Below are positions 1-14,200 of a stretch of DNA of 64,000 nucleotides, piece by piece; within the stretch, counting starts at the first letter, position 1; each line of letters opens with the position of its first letter. The DNA is taken from the NCBI GenBank assembly GCA_014549065.1, contig JACDOX010000007.1, forward strand, positions 9,283,648 to 9,347,647, given 5' to 3'. Under the pieces are notes generated by a model. The model searched no databases. It was given only the letters and a program-made list of their open reading frames with translations, and was not told the DNA's origin. A program made the translations under genes and the position numbers. The DNA is from Cardinalis cardinalis (taxonomy: Eukaryota > Chordata > Aves > Passeriformes > Cardinalidae).

Positions 1-3000
1 GTTTTACACACTGTAAATCAGGGGCTTGAACATTGAGGTCACCAGGATGAAAGCCAACATCCTATGCTATGTTGGCATTGTAGCCTGCCTTGAGTACACA
101 CTTGAGCTCCCCATTTCTGAGCAGCATCTTGAAGTTGTTGCCAAGCTTATCCGTCTTATCCAGCTTATTTCATCTTCTCCTTTAAAACCCTCTGTTTCAA
201 AATTCAGTATTTCCTTCAGACTGTGGGCACCCAGATGGTCCTGCAAGATTTCAGTCTCACAGAAGCTCTCTTAGAAAGATTTAAAATACTTGCATTGTCA
301 CTGTGTGTTATTGGTATGTGTTTATCATTTGGCTTGGAGTTCTGGAAAATTCTGTAAAAATTGCTTCTCATTTAAACTGCTACTGGAATGCTTTTAAACC
401 ACCATCCCTTGTTAATATAATTTATTGAAGTTACAAACTGCAGTGTATGGGAAGCCTTCAAACCAATACTGCTGCCTGCCTTAAATACTTTTTAGATTGG
501 CAGCAGAAAGCTAAAACTTAAAATCATGTCCTCATACAGGTATTGCAGGTGTCTCTGAGATAAAAAAGAAGTCTTTGTCCTTCAAGGAGTCTTTGAAGGA
601 AGTAGGTCACATTTGGAAAGATCAACGCAAATACCACAACTTCCTTCTCTTAAAGCTAAAGAGGACACCAATTATTTACTTCCCACTGCTGACCTTTCCT
701 TGCCCTATAGGCTGCATTGTTTCCTGCCTTTCTCTTTGGAAGCAGGGAGAAGAACTTTCCCATTAATACTGCCTCCCATTCATTAATGCCACGAATACTT
801 GGCATGCCTGCAGTCAGGTGGTCCATCTGCTAAGCATTTAGTCAAACTTGGAGAAATTTTCTTCACATACATTTATCTTCAGTGGTTGATTCAGACTTGA
901 GTCAAATAAGTTTATATATTATATATGTCTGAATATAAAATAAGATACTACCACCAGCTTTACAAATCTCTTATAGAGTATCATGACTATTATAACACTT
1001 CTTTTGTAAGAACAATGTAATTCCAAGTGCAAAAGATCCTAATTTTGTTTGAATTAAGTTTTGTGCATTGATACAACTTTGTGTATTGGGTATGTGTATG
1101 TTTCTTGAGTTTTTCTATTTTTGAGGTCTCTGTGTCTATATACACAGGAAGTAATTGTAAGAAGATCTTAATGGTTTTCTTCCCCATAACTTTCTGAATA
1201 CTTTTGAGCCTCTTACAGATTTCTTTTCTTCTTTTCTCTATGGAAAAGAGCAGTTTTCATATTAGATGTTACTTCATTAGAAAAGTTGTGAGTTCAGAAC
1301 TTTGTGAGTGTGTACGTTTGGATAAGGCAACTCTGGAAAACTAAGCCCAAGATAGAGCTTTTCAACCTTTATCCTTCATGGGTTTTGTACCCCTAAATAC
1401 AGAATAGATAATATGGTGACTGCTGGTAGAAAAATAACTGTATTTTTTCCATACTAGAAAAAAACTGTGGAGTAAATACTGTAAGTGGATATCCCACTGC
1501 AGGCTACTTGTACAGCTTACCTCCAATGTAAAACCAAGCAGAGCCTGAAGGNTGCCTCTGAAGGATTCTCCTGGAGTGTCAGGGGAATGTAGTGGTGGGC
1601 TTTTGTGTTGTTCGGGAGATGAAGTAAAAGCCTCAACTTCAGCATTCTCTGCTTTTGAAACTGTCACTTTGTTTGTTGCTGATTCTACAGTGGTGAAAAT
1701 GTAACTGCCCACTCAGAAATGTGTGTATGGATACATTTTAGAAGAACTGTATGTAGTGCCCCGTGTCTGTTCCATAGCTTTGTGCAGTTCTCTGGTGCCT
1801 TGTGGTGATGTGGTGATGTTGCCAGTATGAATGGTTTGCTACAATACTTTCTGCTGTTGTGTGTTATACAGCACTTTGTGTCTTGAGTTGAAACAAGGTT
1901 TCCTCACACATACCTGCCTGCAAAGAGAGACGGGAAATAATTTTTTCCCTGTTGTCCTAAGAAGTTTAAAACACCGACTGTATGTGTTCAGCTTACCAGG
2001 AAAAAAGATGGGTTTTGCTTATGTGTTGTGCTGGTGCTGAAATTGATTGCATGGGAGTTGCGGTTCTGAAATCAGAGCTGCCACCCTACTATTGATTAAA
2101 GCAATACTGAGTTTTTGCGGGCTCTTTTTAAAAAGGCTGTTTCAAGCAACTTTCAGTTGGTTAGAATATCTGTGGCATTCTGGCTGCCCTGAGAGGCAGA
2201 GGTTTTAATGATTTACTGGCAGCACTATTTAAATTGCATATTGAGTGCCTGCCTAAGAAGGTAGAATACAGCATGTCAGCTGTCCTCAGGACTCCCTTGT
2301 ATGATCTGCAATTGGGAATGAGAGAGACTAAATGAAATGGGACTGACACTGCTAGAGAAAAAGCTGGAATAATGACACTCACAAGATCAATTTTGTGAAT
2401 TGACGGATTCTCTGTCATTGCCCACTAGATTTGATAATTCAAGGGTGGTTTTAATGGAGCGAGAGGAACTGGCCAAGCACATTTTTCAGAATCTCTGAAC
2501 ACTTGAGGTGTGGTCTTCACTATCTGGTTACAGCCAGTCTTGGACAGTTAAATAGCTGAGCAGAGAAGGATATGATTATGTTCTGTTTATTGAACATGTT
2601 GCAGAGTTCTACTTGTTTCCTTTAGTTGCTCAGCATGTCAGCTGTCTGAAGCATTTTATGCTTTCCCTTCTGGCCTGACTTTGCCTTAGTCCTGCCTATT
2701 CCTTGCATTACACACTAGGTACTGTCTCCCTGTGTTTCAACTTGACTTCTGCCACAGTCTCATCTTAGTTGCCTATTTGGTATGTTTTTCAGCTTCTCTT
2801 TACAGACCTTTGGCCCCGCTCCTGACTTTCTTCTGCAGGTCGACTTGGTACAGCCTTTGAATTTTCAGATTTGTGTGTTTACTGAACATGAAAATATGTG
2901 GTGAAAGTAAAGGTCTGTGTAGCCTTGTGCTCTGTTTTCAGAAGTGGTTAAGAAAGGTAAAATTTAGCCTTCCCTTGGTGGGTATTTTCAGCTTTTTACT

Positions 3001-5286
3001 GATGACTGAGAGTTTCAAGTTCACTTAAATTGTTGGACTTAACCGCTAAGGACCTGGTAGCTGGTGTCTCACAGGATCTTTCGTTTCTGTTTAATATTAA
3101 AACAAGAATTCTGTCAGCCTTTTTAGTCCAATGTCTAACCCTAACAGGCTAATTCAACAGACAGGACAAATCCATAGGAAGCTTTCAGTTGCCTCTGTCT
3201 TTCAACATACCAGAGTAATTTTTCTTTGACAGGAGTGTGTTACTGTTTGTGGTGCTGGTCATTTGTAAGACAGCTCACCTGGTGCTCCTCTGGAGCTTAG
3301 TAACATTACAGTAGCTTGCTTTTGGGGAGGTTGTAACAGTAAAGCTCCCAAGTTGGCCCATCTTGCCTGTTCAGTTCTCAGATACTGATGACATCAGTGT
3401 AGTCTGATGTTTTCTGTCACAGTGCCTGAAGAAAAATGTGTCTACTTGCTTAATTTCATGCGTGATAAATAAGACCCTGCTTGCAGCATGTCCTCAGAAA
3501 AGAGCCTGGGAGTTCTGGAATTATCTTATTCATTCCTTGGCCTGAAGTAACCTAAATTCTGTCATTTGGGCCTAATGTAAAAGAAACTTTCAAGTGAAGG
3601 CTGGAGATGTTGGATCTTTTGCTTTCCTTTACTTCATAATGTTTTTCTATGGAGCAGTAAATTGCAACAGTGGGGCAAATTTAGGAGTAGGGTCACTAAG
3701 AAGAAAGCAATTATAATACCATGTCAGGTTTCCTTTGTTATTTTTATTGCTTGTTCTGTGTTTGTGGGGTTTTNCCCCCCCCTATTCTTTGTGTGTTAGT
3801 CTTTTTGTGGTATGTTTTGGGGCTTTTTTGTTTGTTTTTACCTCACCTTGACAGTAATCCCAGCTGGCCAGAGATGATCTTTGCTCCTCTGACAAGCATT
3901 GTTCTGTAGATATTGTCTAAGAGCAGGCATGTAGGAAAAAGTACAAGAGTAAGGTAACTTTTCTGATACACTGTCTCCTGAGCTGTGGCAACTTGTGGGA
4001 TTAAAGTAATATTTCAGAGGCTGGCTGGATGTTTGAGAACTTGCTGTAAGGTTTGACAGATTNGTTTCTCAGAACCTTCAGAATTGAAGGATTTTGGTGA
4101 GTTAGTGGCTAAACTTCCAGTGGGATAACACCATAACCAGCAGCTTTTGCTGAGTGCAGGGCTGTAATTCCTTACACTGTTTTTTTCTTCACACTTTAAA
4201 CACTGGCTGATCTGTTAATGTAGCAAGTCTATCCCTGATAAAAGCAGATTATACTGTGTCAGTGAACTCTTCTCACAGTGGCTGGAAAAANGAAAACTGT
4301 ATTTGAGGCAAGTAGAATAGCTGATGTTTTAGTGACTCTTGAACCTTCAAGTAAGATTACATGATAAAAAAAATTATTAAAAGGNTTTGGAAGACAACCT
4401 GCTTAAATAAAGGCATGGAGCACTGTCTTTGAAGATGCTTCTCTTGTAGTGCTTTTGGACACTGCAAAAGGGCTGTATGGGCTTCTTATTATTTTGAAAG
4501 TATTCTTTGGTGTCCTTGTGACAGACATGCATGGAGCATATCTTGTGGACTCATTTCTGATTTTTTTGCTCATGTTCGTTTTGTGTCTGGCTACATACAA
4601 GAGGTTTCCCACTGAGCCAGAAAGAGGATGTCTGAGATCTAATTCATCTGGTATGGGGAACAGGCAAACAAGTGACAACTGAGAAAATGAGCATGCCTTT
4701 TCTGTTGACACTGATTCTTCACAAAAAATAACATCCGTGTATATAATATCTTGGGTGCTGTACCTTTAGTGGAACGGAGCTGTCATAGAAGACAAAAGTT
4801 CTAAAGAGAGAGACAGTTTGATTGTCAGGATGTCTTTTACAAGCACTTAGGTAGCAGGGAGATTCCTGCTGCTTTGCTGGATTAGGAGTGGCTATAGACT
4901 TTGTGATTTTTGTGGAGAGAGGAGATGGCCTATTGACAGCCACAGCTGCATTGTTGCAGAAAGCTGCATAATATGTACCATCATGCTGTACGTTATCTGT
5001 ATTGTATGTACTCATCTGTTAAAAACTGAAAAACTGCAAAATGCCAAAATTTTAAAAACTGTTTTCCTCATTGAAACTTATGGAAATACTTCAATAAAGC
5101 TGCAGTAATTCAGCTGAATATTCAATTTTGCAGTGTAATATAGTAGTTATGTTCTTTTAACAAAAATTTTTGTCCAGAGGACTATTGGTGGTGGGAGGGG
5201 GGGGATGTATGGAGGAGGTGGGGGATCTTTTTCAAACAAAGGGAAAATAAAGGCTGGTCCTTGTTTTTGTTTTCCCTACTCTTCAG
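1..5286 (+). other. LPCAT1 intron (partial, left edge of window)
   Basis: AT-rich noncoding sequence. No exon for the HX4D motif or the IPIWG segment that precedes the first visible exon was found, and I recognise no mobile element. A short C run lies at 3774-3782. A G-rich tract at 5186-5224 is described separately. Confidence 0.8.
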
Positions 5287-8200
5287 CTCTGATCAAATAT
5301 ATCCGACCAGTATTTGTCTCTCGGTCAGACCAGGATTCTCGCAGGAAAACTGTTGAAGAGATAAAGAGGCGTGCCCAGTCTGATGGTAAATGGCCACAGG
5401 TACTGTATTCTGCTACTCTGTAAGAGATGCTATTTGGCATTTCCAGGCTTTGGATATGCACTTTGCTTTCTTCATTGTAGGTGGTTTTAGATGGTTTGGG
5501 GTGGTGTGCATGTGTATGAAATTTCCCATCCCCCTCTTTCTAGAAGATAAAATGTAAGATTCTCATCTGTCTCTCATTGCATTGTGTTTTGAGGGAAACT
5601 GGGTAAGTACATGGCTAGACAGCTCTTAAGTGGTACTCAATGGACAGACCACAGCAGGTGAGGAAGTCCTCTAAGAGGAAAANAAATGAAGTGCTCAGCA
5701 GAATACCTGGGAAAGTACTGTGTGTTCTTGCCCTTTGCAAGTTTTTGGCATTGCTGTTATTGGAGATGCTGGGCAAGGCAGCCCAAAAAATTTGGATGTT
5801 CCAATAACCACCTCTGTTAAAACACATAATGAAAGCATGGATAGAACAAGTGGCTCAGAGCTTTTTTCTGCACCTTAAATGTGGCTATTTATAATGTGCC
5901 TTGAAAGAGAGCAATGGGGAGGAAAGAATAGTATATAATATCTCAGATTCCTAGAAGCGTGTGATTATTTTGCAAATTTGAAGCATTCCTGTGATTTTTT
6001 TGAGATTAGGGTACTGTATATTTTTTATGGGAATATTGCTGCTAACAGTGGGTATATCTCTGCTTACTAGACTGCAAAAATGTTATAAACAGCTGTAAAC
6101 AATGTGACAGATGATTTATAGCTTTTGCATTTTGACTTTGATCATTAGATTTCAAAGCAAGCTAGGACAGAGAGGGCAATAAAAATAGTAATGTTAGTCC
6201 TAGTCCATTGCTTTGTTCCCTTATAATATGGATTTGAGGATGGGCTTTGTTTTTGTACAGTCTACCCTCTTCTGCTGAATTGGTTCAACTTAATCATTTT
6301 TGCTCTTTTTTTTTAGAATTCTGTTCAGGTATTTTCAGTCTCTGGCTGGGCATCTGTGTACATGCCAAGTAACAGCAAGGAGAAAACTGTTTTTTCTTAG
6401 CCTGTAAGCAGGAGTTTTTTTCTGGTACACAACAGACTGATACTTTTTCTAGCACCAAAATCTATGAGTGAAAATACTGAAAATACTCATACTTAACAAG
6501 TGTTTCTGATCATTGTCAGTGTTCCAATAAATAGAATTATTATTGGAGGGCAAGAAAGAGGCAAAATCACAGATAAAGAAAAATNTTTTTCCTATTAAGG
6601 TAGAACTTTATTTGACATCTTCAGCAGCATTTTTTTTTACTCTAACTGAACTATTTTTCCCTGAGAACATTTTTGCTGTAATCATTTAATAACAGCTTTG
6701 AAAATATGTATTTATAAATAAATTCACATTGAAATAGTTCTTAAAAGTCAACTTTTTTTTTTACTTCAAGATAATGATATTCCCAGAAGGCACTTGCACA
6801 AACCGATCCTGTCTAATTACATTCAAACCTGGTAGGTATTATGCTTATTTCTCTGTTCTCTACAGAATGTCCTTGTATCTTCATTTTCTGAAATACCAGT
6901 TGCATTTTAATTTGCTTGCTGTTGCAGAAGTTGAGTTAAAAACCTTGCAATAGGGTGAAATTAGAATATAAATTTTGATGCTACAGGAAGATTGTAATTC
7001 TACTGTTGAACAAAACAGTTTCAATAATTCAGGTTTTTTCTTGGCTTCTGAGATGCACATGAACTGAAGGAGTAATGTTTCTGCCTGGGTTTGTGTTTGT
7101 GTCTTTTTGCCTTTTTTTTCCCCCCTTGCTCCCTCCATTTCCTATTTTGGGTCTGTCATGCAGCATTTAGATACTTGCTGCTACCTTAAGCTTTGTAGTG
7201 TACCTATTTCAGGCTGCCCAGCATTTGTTGCTGTGTTGTATCTGGCTCATCCCTCTCTGACTCTTCTGTGGAGTTGCATTCTGGTGAANAGTGCATGAAA
7301 ATGTTTCCCATGTAACACTGTTACACAGACTGCCATTTTTTACAATTTTTACATAACATCCATGTTCTAAGCTCTTTTCAGTAGGATCACCCTTTTAGTA
7401 TATCAGATTAGTAGAGGGTGTAACACTGTAAATTGATGCAGCTGTAAACTGCATTTCCAGTAGGGACAAATGCCAGTACTGCAGTAAGCCACTAATCTTT
7501 AATGTAAACTTGTCTTTATCACATAGGTAGGGAGATGGTCAACGAGGAAGCTTCAGTGAGCAAGGCAGCTGTGAATGTGGTTTTGGACTTGTTAGTTTTC
7601 TGCCTAGTTTCTGGTCTTACTGTGTGTTTTGTTTGGCTTGCAATTTAAATATCATTTAGAATATCATGCAGTGAGTCAGCACTGTGGTTCCTTGTGCTGA
7701 TTCATTTGGCTGAAGGTATCTCAGACTTTTCTCCCAGCCCTTACCTTTTTAGATGACAGAATGGTGATTAGGGAAACACCTCCTTCTGTAGCTCTTTGCT
7801 CTCCTCTCTTCACCTGAATCCTGACCATGCTTTGAAAGCTAGCCTGAATCCTTCTTGTGAAGCCCTGATTTCCTGCTTTCCCTCTGTGCCATAGACATTC
7901 CAGGCACCATGTATTTCATCTTTACATTCTCACTCTGTCTTCCTCTCCTCTGGTGTAGTACATGCTGCTGTCTGCCTCTTGACTGTCTCACTTTTCCTAC
8001 TGAAACCTGCATCTGTATCCATCCACCCTTCCAGAAATCCTTTGCTTCAAAAGTCCTCACTTATATCATGTTAATTTAGGTCTCTATTCAAGTTATTTCT
8101 ATCAGGATGCCTTTCCCCATTCTGGTAACATGGCCTATGCTCCTTGCTCTTACTGCACGTTTTCTTGGTTTTGTGTTAGTGTTTAAATGGTAGTGTTGTC

Positions 8201-11200
8201 ATCTACCAGTCAGCTTTTGTCAGCTTTGGATTATTTCAAAAGTTGCTTAGACTGTTCTTTGAGATTGAGCAGAAGGTACTGCTGGCCTCTAAATCTCTTA
8301 AGGATTCTATACAGACCACCTTAATTTAAGGATGTTTAAACTCCATAAACAATTATTCCTTTTAAGTCTAAACAGTTATTTTGTAAAGCAAATGTTATGC
8401 TGGAAATACAGTGTATTGCAATTACTCAGTTCTTTGTTTTAATTGGAATATTAGGGAGTCTGTAGTAAATTGTCAAGAATAACATAATTTGAGTGAAACT
8501 CTTTAATTTCTTCATGAGAAAAAGAGATGTTAAGAGAAGTCTTGGGCAAGATACTTACCATGCTTACACAATCTTTGTATTAGAAACCAAGAAAATGCTT
8601 AGCAAATGACATAGAACTTACGCTGCTTATTTATCAGAACTGTAATTTTCCCATGAAGTGAAGCAGTGCTTCTGAATAATAACTCTAGTTCAATATAGCT
8701 CTAGTTCAATTTGTAACTATTAGTTTTCCCATAGCTACAGAATAGAAGTGACATTAATTCTGTTATTTCAGAGATGACAAATTGCCTATAAATTATCGTT
8801 GTTCTGATAAAAATAGAAAACTTCTTTTATATAAGAAAGCCCAAGGTCTTTACCAAAAATATTGTTGACCACAGGGAATAAATTAATTTAACCATCTTCT
8901 GCATGCTCATTTTTTTATATTAATTTATTGAGCTGAATTTGGTACTAAGCTTTGACTTGTGTAAATAACAATATGTGTAAGTGGTAGAGGATAATTTAGA
9001 TAATGTAAGCAAACATTTTTAATTAACTGTCTGCTGAAGAGGAGAATATACATTGTCATTCACCAGGGCTTGCTTTTTTGATTACTTGTGAGGCTACTTT
9101 CATATCCTGTTTTTTCACCATCAACTACTTCCTATAAGTCTGTTAGTTGTATGATTTTTTCTTGCTGCAGTAAATTTCTTCTCTACCAAAATGCACTGTA
9201 AATTAATTATGTATTGTATGTGCCTTCTAGGAGCATTTATTCCTGGGGTTCCTGTACAGCCAGTGGTTTTACGTTATCCAAACAAACTGGTAAGTTCAGC
9301 TTGCAGTGTCCTTGGAATTCAGGGCATTTTCATTGAAGTGCATTGGCCCTTGTGTAACCTTTTAGGTTTAAAAATTCAAAAATCATTATTAAGTTATTGT
9401 TAGTTAAGCATTTATTCATTAAGCCTCAGGCAGTATTAGGGAGTTTTAACTGAGACAGTTTAAATGTTTCTGCTTTGAAAGTTGTTCAGGTTGTTACAAG
9501 AAGTACTCGACAAATGATGAGACAAATGGCAATTTTTGTCCAGGATCTGTGTTTCTAAGTGCTCCCTGTTCCTGCAGTGTTTGCTGGGGAGTTTTCTTAA
9601 TGTCATTTATTACTGGAGGATGTTTCTTCATCTCCTGCCTTTGGGGGTGTTAGTCATGAATTACTGTGACTGGATGAATGGTATAGGATAATATATTGAG
9701 GACCTCTGCACCTTTAAAAAGTGTCATATTGTCTGTTTTACATTCACCATGCCCTTGGCTAAGCAATTAGCTAATTTCGACTTGTCTTCCAATGTAAATT
9801 ATATTCAGGTAAAATGCAGATTATTGCATGTTTATTTAAAGTATCTGAAGTTTGTCCCCTTCTGAAGTGGAAGTTACTTAGGGAGGGTATGAAAAGTGTC
9901 AGAAGTAAAATAAGGACCACCTGGTCTCTTCTACTGATGCATGTCACATCAGAAGATCTCTGACTAGCCCATTAACACCCCCTTGTTCTAAGAAAGAATT
10001 TTGTTACTTCTTGGTACCTGAGTAGCTTACCAATATTTCCATCCACTGTTCTTTCTGTTATTTACAGGTGAAACATAAAACATATGCTTGATTAAAAAAA
10101 AGAATCCAAGCAAAGTTAATATACACAGACCACCATTTGCTCTTGTCTGAGTTGAGGTGGAATGGCAATCAAATAGTTTGCAGTGACAAACCCAAAAATT
10201 GTCTTGGCAGATGCTGTGACAAGAGTAGCAGCCTGATATGCTTTCATAGTATCAAGTGCATTGTAGCAGGCTGCCTGGGATTTTTCATTACATAATTGTT
10301 ATATTTTCAGGAAGAAAGATTCTTTTCTAAAAATAGTTTGAAGTTTTGATGGCACTGCCATTTAAAATGGCAGACATGCTCATGGCTTATGTCATATTAA
10401 TATGCCTTGTAACTTTTTGTAAATGTTAAGCCCATAGCAATATAAAGCTATCAAATGTTATTTTGTAAATATCTTCAAAATCCAGGTGCATACTGAAATG
10501 TCATGATTGCCTGTAGTACATAATATTCAATGTTTGTAAGCCAATAGTGAATGTTCCTAACACTTTACTAACGGAAATTTGTGAGCTTCTAATGTTGAAG
10601 TAAAANAATATAAATGTAAATTAAAATCTTCATAATTTTTATATTAGTGCAAAAATGTCATGAAAGAAATTCTTAGTAGTTATATAGATATCCATTGTGA
10701 GCTTACATGAGTCTGTGTATGGGGCTTAAGTTTTTCCTACTATTTTTACTTCCTGTAAAACACTTCTTTTTCAGTGCCTTACTGAGTCATTTAACCTCCT
10801 ATGATCTAATTCCTAGAGACCTTCCAAAGGTCTAAGCATTAATGACAGGAGTGATAATTGCTATTACTGCTTTTTTTTTTACATTAGCTTGGGGGTTGCA
10901 GTAGAGTTGCATCAGGGTTAGAAGGATGAGAGGCAGAAGGAATATGATGTGGTACATGAAGATGAGGTTTATTTTGGTTGGGAATACAGAGTTAGATTAT
11001 TTTGTTTCAATTATTGAGCTATTCTTATCTCAACTTACAAGGCAAGGCTTACCTTTTCTTCGTAGTTCTCCTGCCCACCTCGGGGGAGGAGGAGTGAGTG
11101 AGCAAGCAGCTGTGTGGTNCTTAGATGCCAGCTGGGATTAAACCACAACACATGTAAGATCAGAGTAGGGAATGAGAATCGGTTTTCATACACTAAGATA

Positions 11201-14200
11201 ACATTTTTAGCAAACTTTAAATGTCTCTGGCTTTCTACTTGTTGTGTTGTTTGACTGATGCATATTATAATTTTGGGTTTAGAAAGGAACTTCTTAAGAT
11301 CTTTGCTTAGCCAGTGAACTCCAGATATACATTGTGTGCAGTCACCCCACTGTGTTTTGCTTGAAGTGCTTGTTCTGATCTATGCTCAGAGCTTTGAGTT
11401 CCACAGTATAGATGAGAACAGTCTTGGATTTGANTGCACCTGGCTGTTTTGAGAGGCTTTTTGAGATCAGAGCCTGGGGTGAATGTAGTAGGTATCTGCA
11501 CTCTGGAATGTTTATTTCATTGTAGTCTGTTGAGGAGCTAGGGAAAGCACTACTCTTCTGCAGTGGGCTGAAACATGGCAAAAGTGAAGAGGTAAATTCA
11601 GGGTTTTTTTCTAGCAAATAAATCTAGCTCTGGTTGCTGTGAAGAGCTCTGTGTTTTATATTTTTTATAGAGTTGCTCCCTGAATAACAGTCATCTTGGG
11701 GCTTGTCACTGTTTGTATTAGATGACATCTCTGGTCATGTATCAATGATTTTTAATAGTAATATTTTAATATGTTTCTCTTCTTGATGCATGAGAAGAAA
11801 GAAATTTCTAACACTTAAAATGTTGTTTAGACCTNATATTCCAAATTTTGCTACTGGTTGTCTAGGTTGGTAATATTTTAGGTATTGGATGTCTGAGAGC
11901 TATTACCTATATTCTAATTTAAATAAATGCTCTAATGTCTTCATCCATAGGTTCTCTACTGCAATCCTTTTTACAAATTTTTTACTTCTTTCCCTTGTTT
12001 NTTCATTTGAAATTTCTGTCAGAGTTCTGTTACTTATGAAATTATGAAAATATATAAACTATATACCTGTTTAAATATCATAGACCGATTTGAAATGTAT
12101 TTTATATGCCTTCCATGAGTAACTGTGCTATTTGATGAGCAGTTTGGCAGCAGCTCTTGTACACTTTTGGTATATCAGGGTTAACTGAACCTGTAAAACA
12201 CAACCAATCTCCTGTTTGAAGGTTGGCATATGATTCTCAGTATATTTTTATGTCAAATACAAATTCTCTGGAAGATGGCTCTTCTGCCTGTTTCCTCCCA
12301 TGCTGAGGGGGGATAACAGAGGGGATAATGTTCAAGGTCAGGTTGGATGGAGCTCTGGCCAACAGGATATAGTTGAAGATGTCCCTGTTCANTGCAGGGG
12401 AGTTGAAATAGATAGCCTTAAAAGGTCCCTTCCAANCAAGCTATTGTATCATTTTATGTACTTCCACACAATTTAAAGTATTCATTACTTGGATACAATC
12501 GTTTCAAAGAATGGCGTCAAAGAGAATGTTGTCCAGAAGAGTAAGCTGGTAACTGTAATAAATATAAAAGGTAAGTTAGTTATGTAAGGAAAATCCTACT
12601 TCCCTATGTATGTTTGTTGCTTTTATCATAAAGATATTGCCTGTGCTGGTAGTAGTCTCCTATAACATGGATCTGCCACTTGCAGATCAGAATCCCTTTT
12701 TCCCCTAGCCATTTCCCTGGCCATTATTCCTGATGCATCCTGNTGTTTTGACGAAAGAAAGCATGCCTGTCAGCTATGACATTTGCATTGGGAATTTCAT
12801 GCAGGATTGTTGATGGCTTACTTGAGTTTGACTTGCCAGCTAGCCAGCGTGAGGCTGGATTCTGAAAATACCTGTGCACTGTTCAATGATCCAGACACTT
12901 TCATGAAGATCACATTTTTCTTTATCTCACTCTGCGCCTTTGCAATTTAGAGAGCTGAGTTGGAGATGTGTAGTGCTTGGTGCTCTATAAGGCAGATTTA
13001 GTCTCTAGANAAGTTATCAGCTGTCTACACTGGTTTCTTGTGGTTTGTAATGAAAGTTCCTTGTGGGAAAAAGACAAAAATCATAATATGTTTACTTGCA
13101 GTGTTATCAGAGACATCAAAACAGCCGAAAACTGTGTAGCAGTAAAACTATCCACATTATAGTTCTAAAATACCACTACATGGAGGTGGGGTTTTTAAAT
13201 GCAGGTAAATTGATTGCTACAGATAGACTCATCCTTTATCATATTTTGTTTGATTGAAAATAATTGTTAAATGTCAAGTTTTAAATTTTTAGTGTATCTT
13301 CATGACATACTGACCCTATTCTCTAAGCTGTTGTTCTATCATTAATTGCATTTTTCACCTTTTATGGATAGGTTTGCTTTCTTTTATTTTTACTTTAGGT
13401 GGCCTTTTGCTCTAAATGATAATTAAAACTTGAGGTTAACTTATTTTTTCATGATCATGGCACATGTGATCACCTGAAATCTCTAGAATGGGTTTGGATT
13501 GNAGCATAGGACTGAACTGGAACATGCTCAGTAGGTTGAAAAAAATATCTTTCTGATCAGATCTTTCAGAAACCTGAATTCAATGAGTCCTCTTGTCTTT
13601 ACATTAAAGACTTGAACTCTTTTTCCCAGTTAGAACAGAAGTAATTTTTAGGTTTTTAGATTCTTTTTGTACACTTCAATCACATCTCCGAGTAGTGCAG
13701 TTTTTTTCCTGTGATGTTTCTTAATATTAGTTAAAAATGGGATGATTTTTACCATCATATTTACCATCATATCTACCTGTTATATATTGCTTTACTGGTC
13801 TCTGTTGCCTTTTTGCTATTTGCATCTTGTTCACTTCTTTTACCGTGATTTGTCCTCTTAGTGTTTCACACAGTGTTCATTTTGGCCATATAGCTGTATA
13901 AAAGATGAGCTGATTCCTAACAGGGTTAAGAACTTTTGCAAAGAGAGCATAGAAGTTTCCATGAAAGCTTCTTAGTAATATATTGTCAGTTATGCTGTGT
14001 GCAATGTAAAAAGTTGAAAGTACAATAATTAATTTCAAATGTCACACTTCTTTTCTTAGGACACAATCACATGGACATGGCAAGGGCCAGGAGCGTAAGT
14101 GGTTAATGTTTTATTGCTTTTATCATTGCTTTCCTCAATTAGTGTTTATTTATATGACTTATATGCGTATATAGTCAACTAGTTGCTGGTTATTTGGTTA

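Noticed and set aside
4403..4711. Hydrophobic open frame at 4449-4682 as a missing LPCAT1 membrane exon
   Set aside because: It has no similarity to the LPCAT1 N-terminal membrane segment or the HX4D region and no suitable splice borders.
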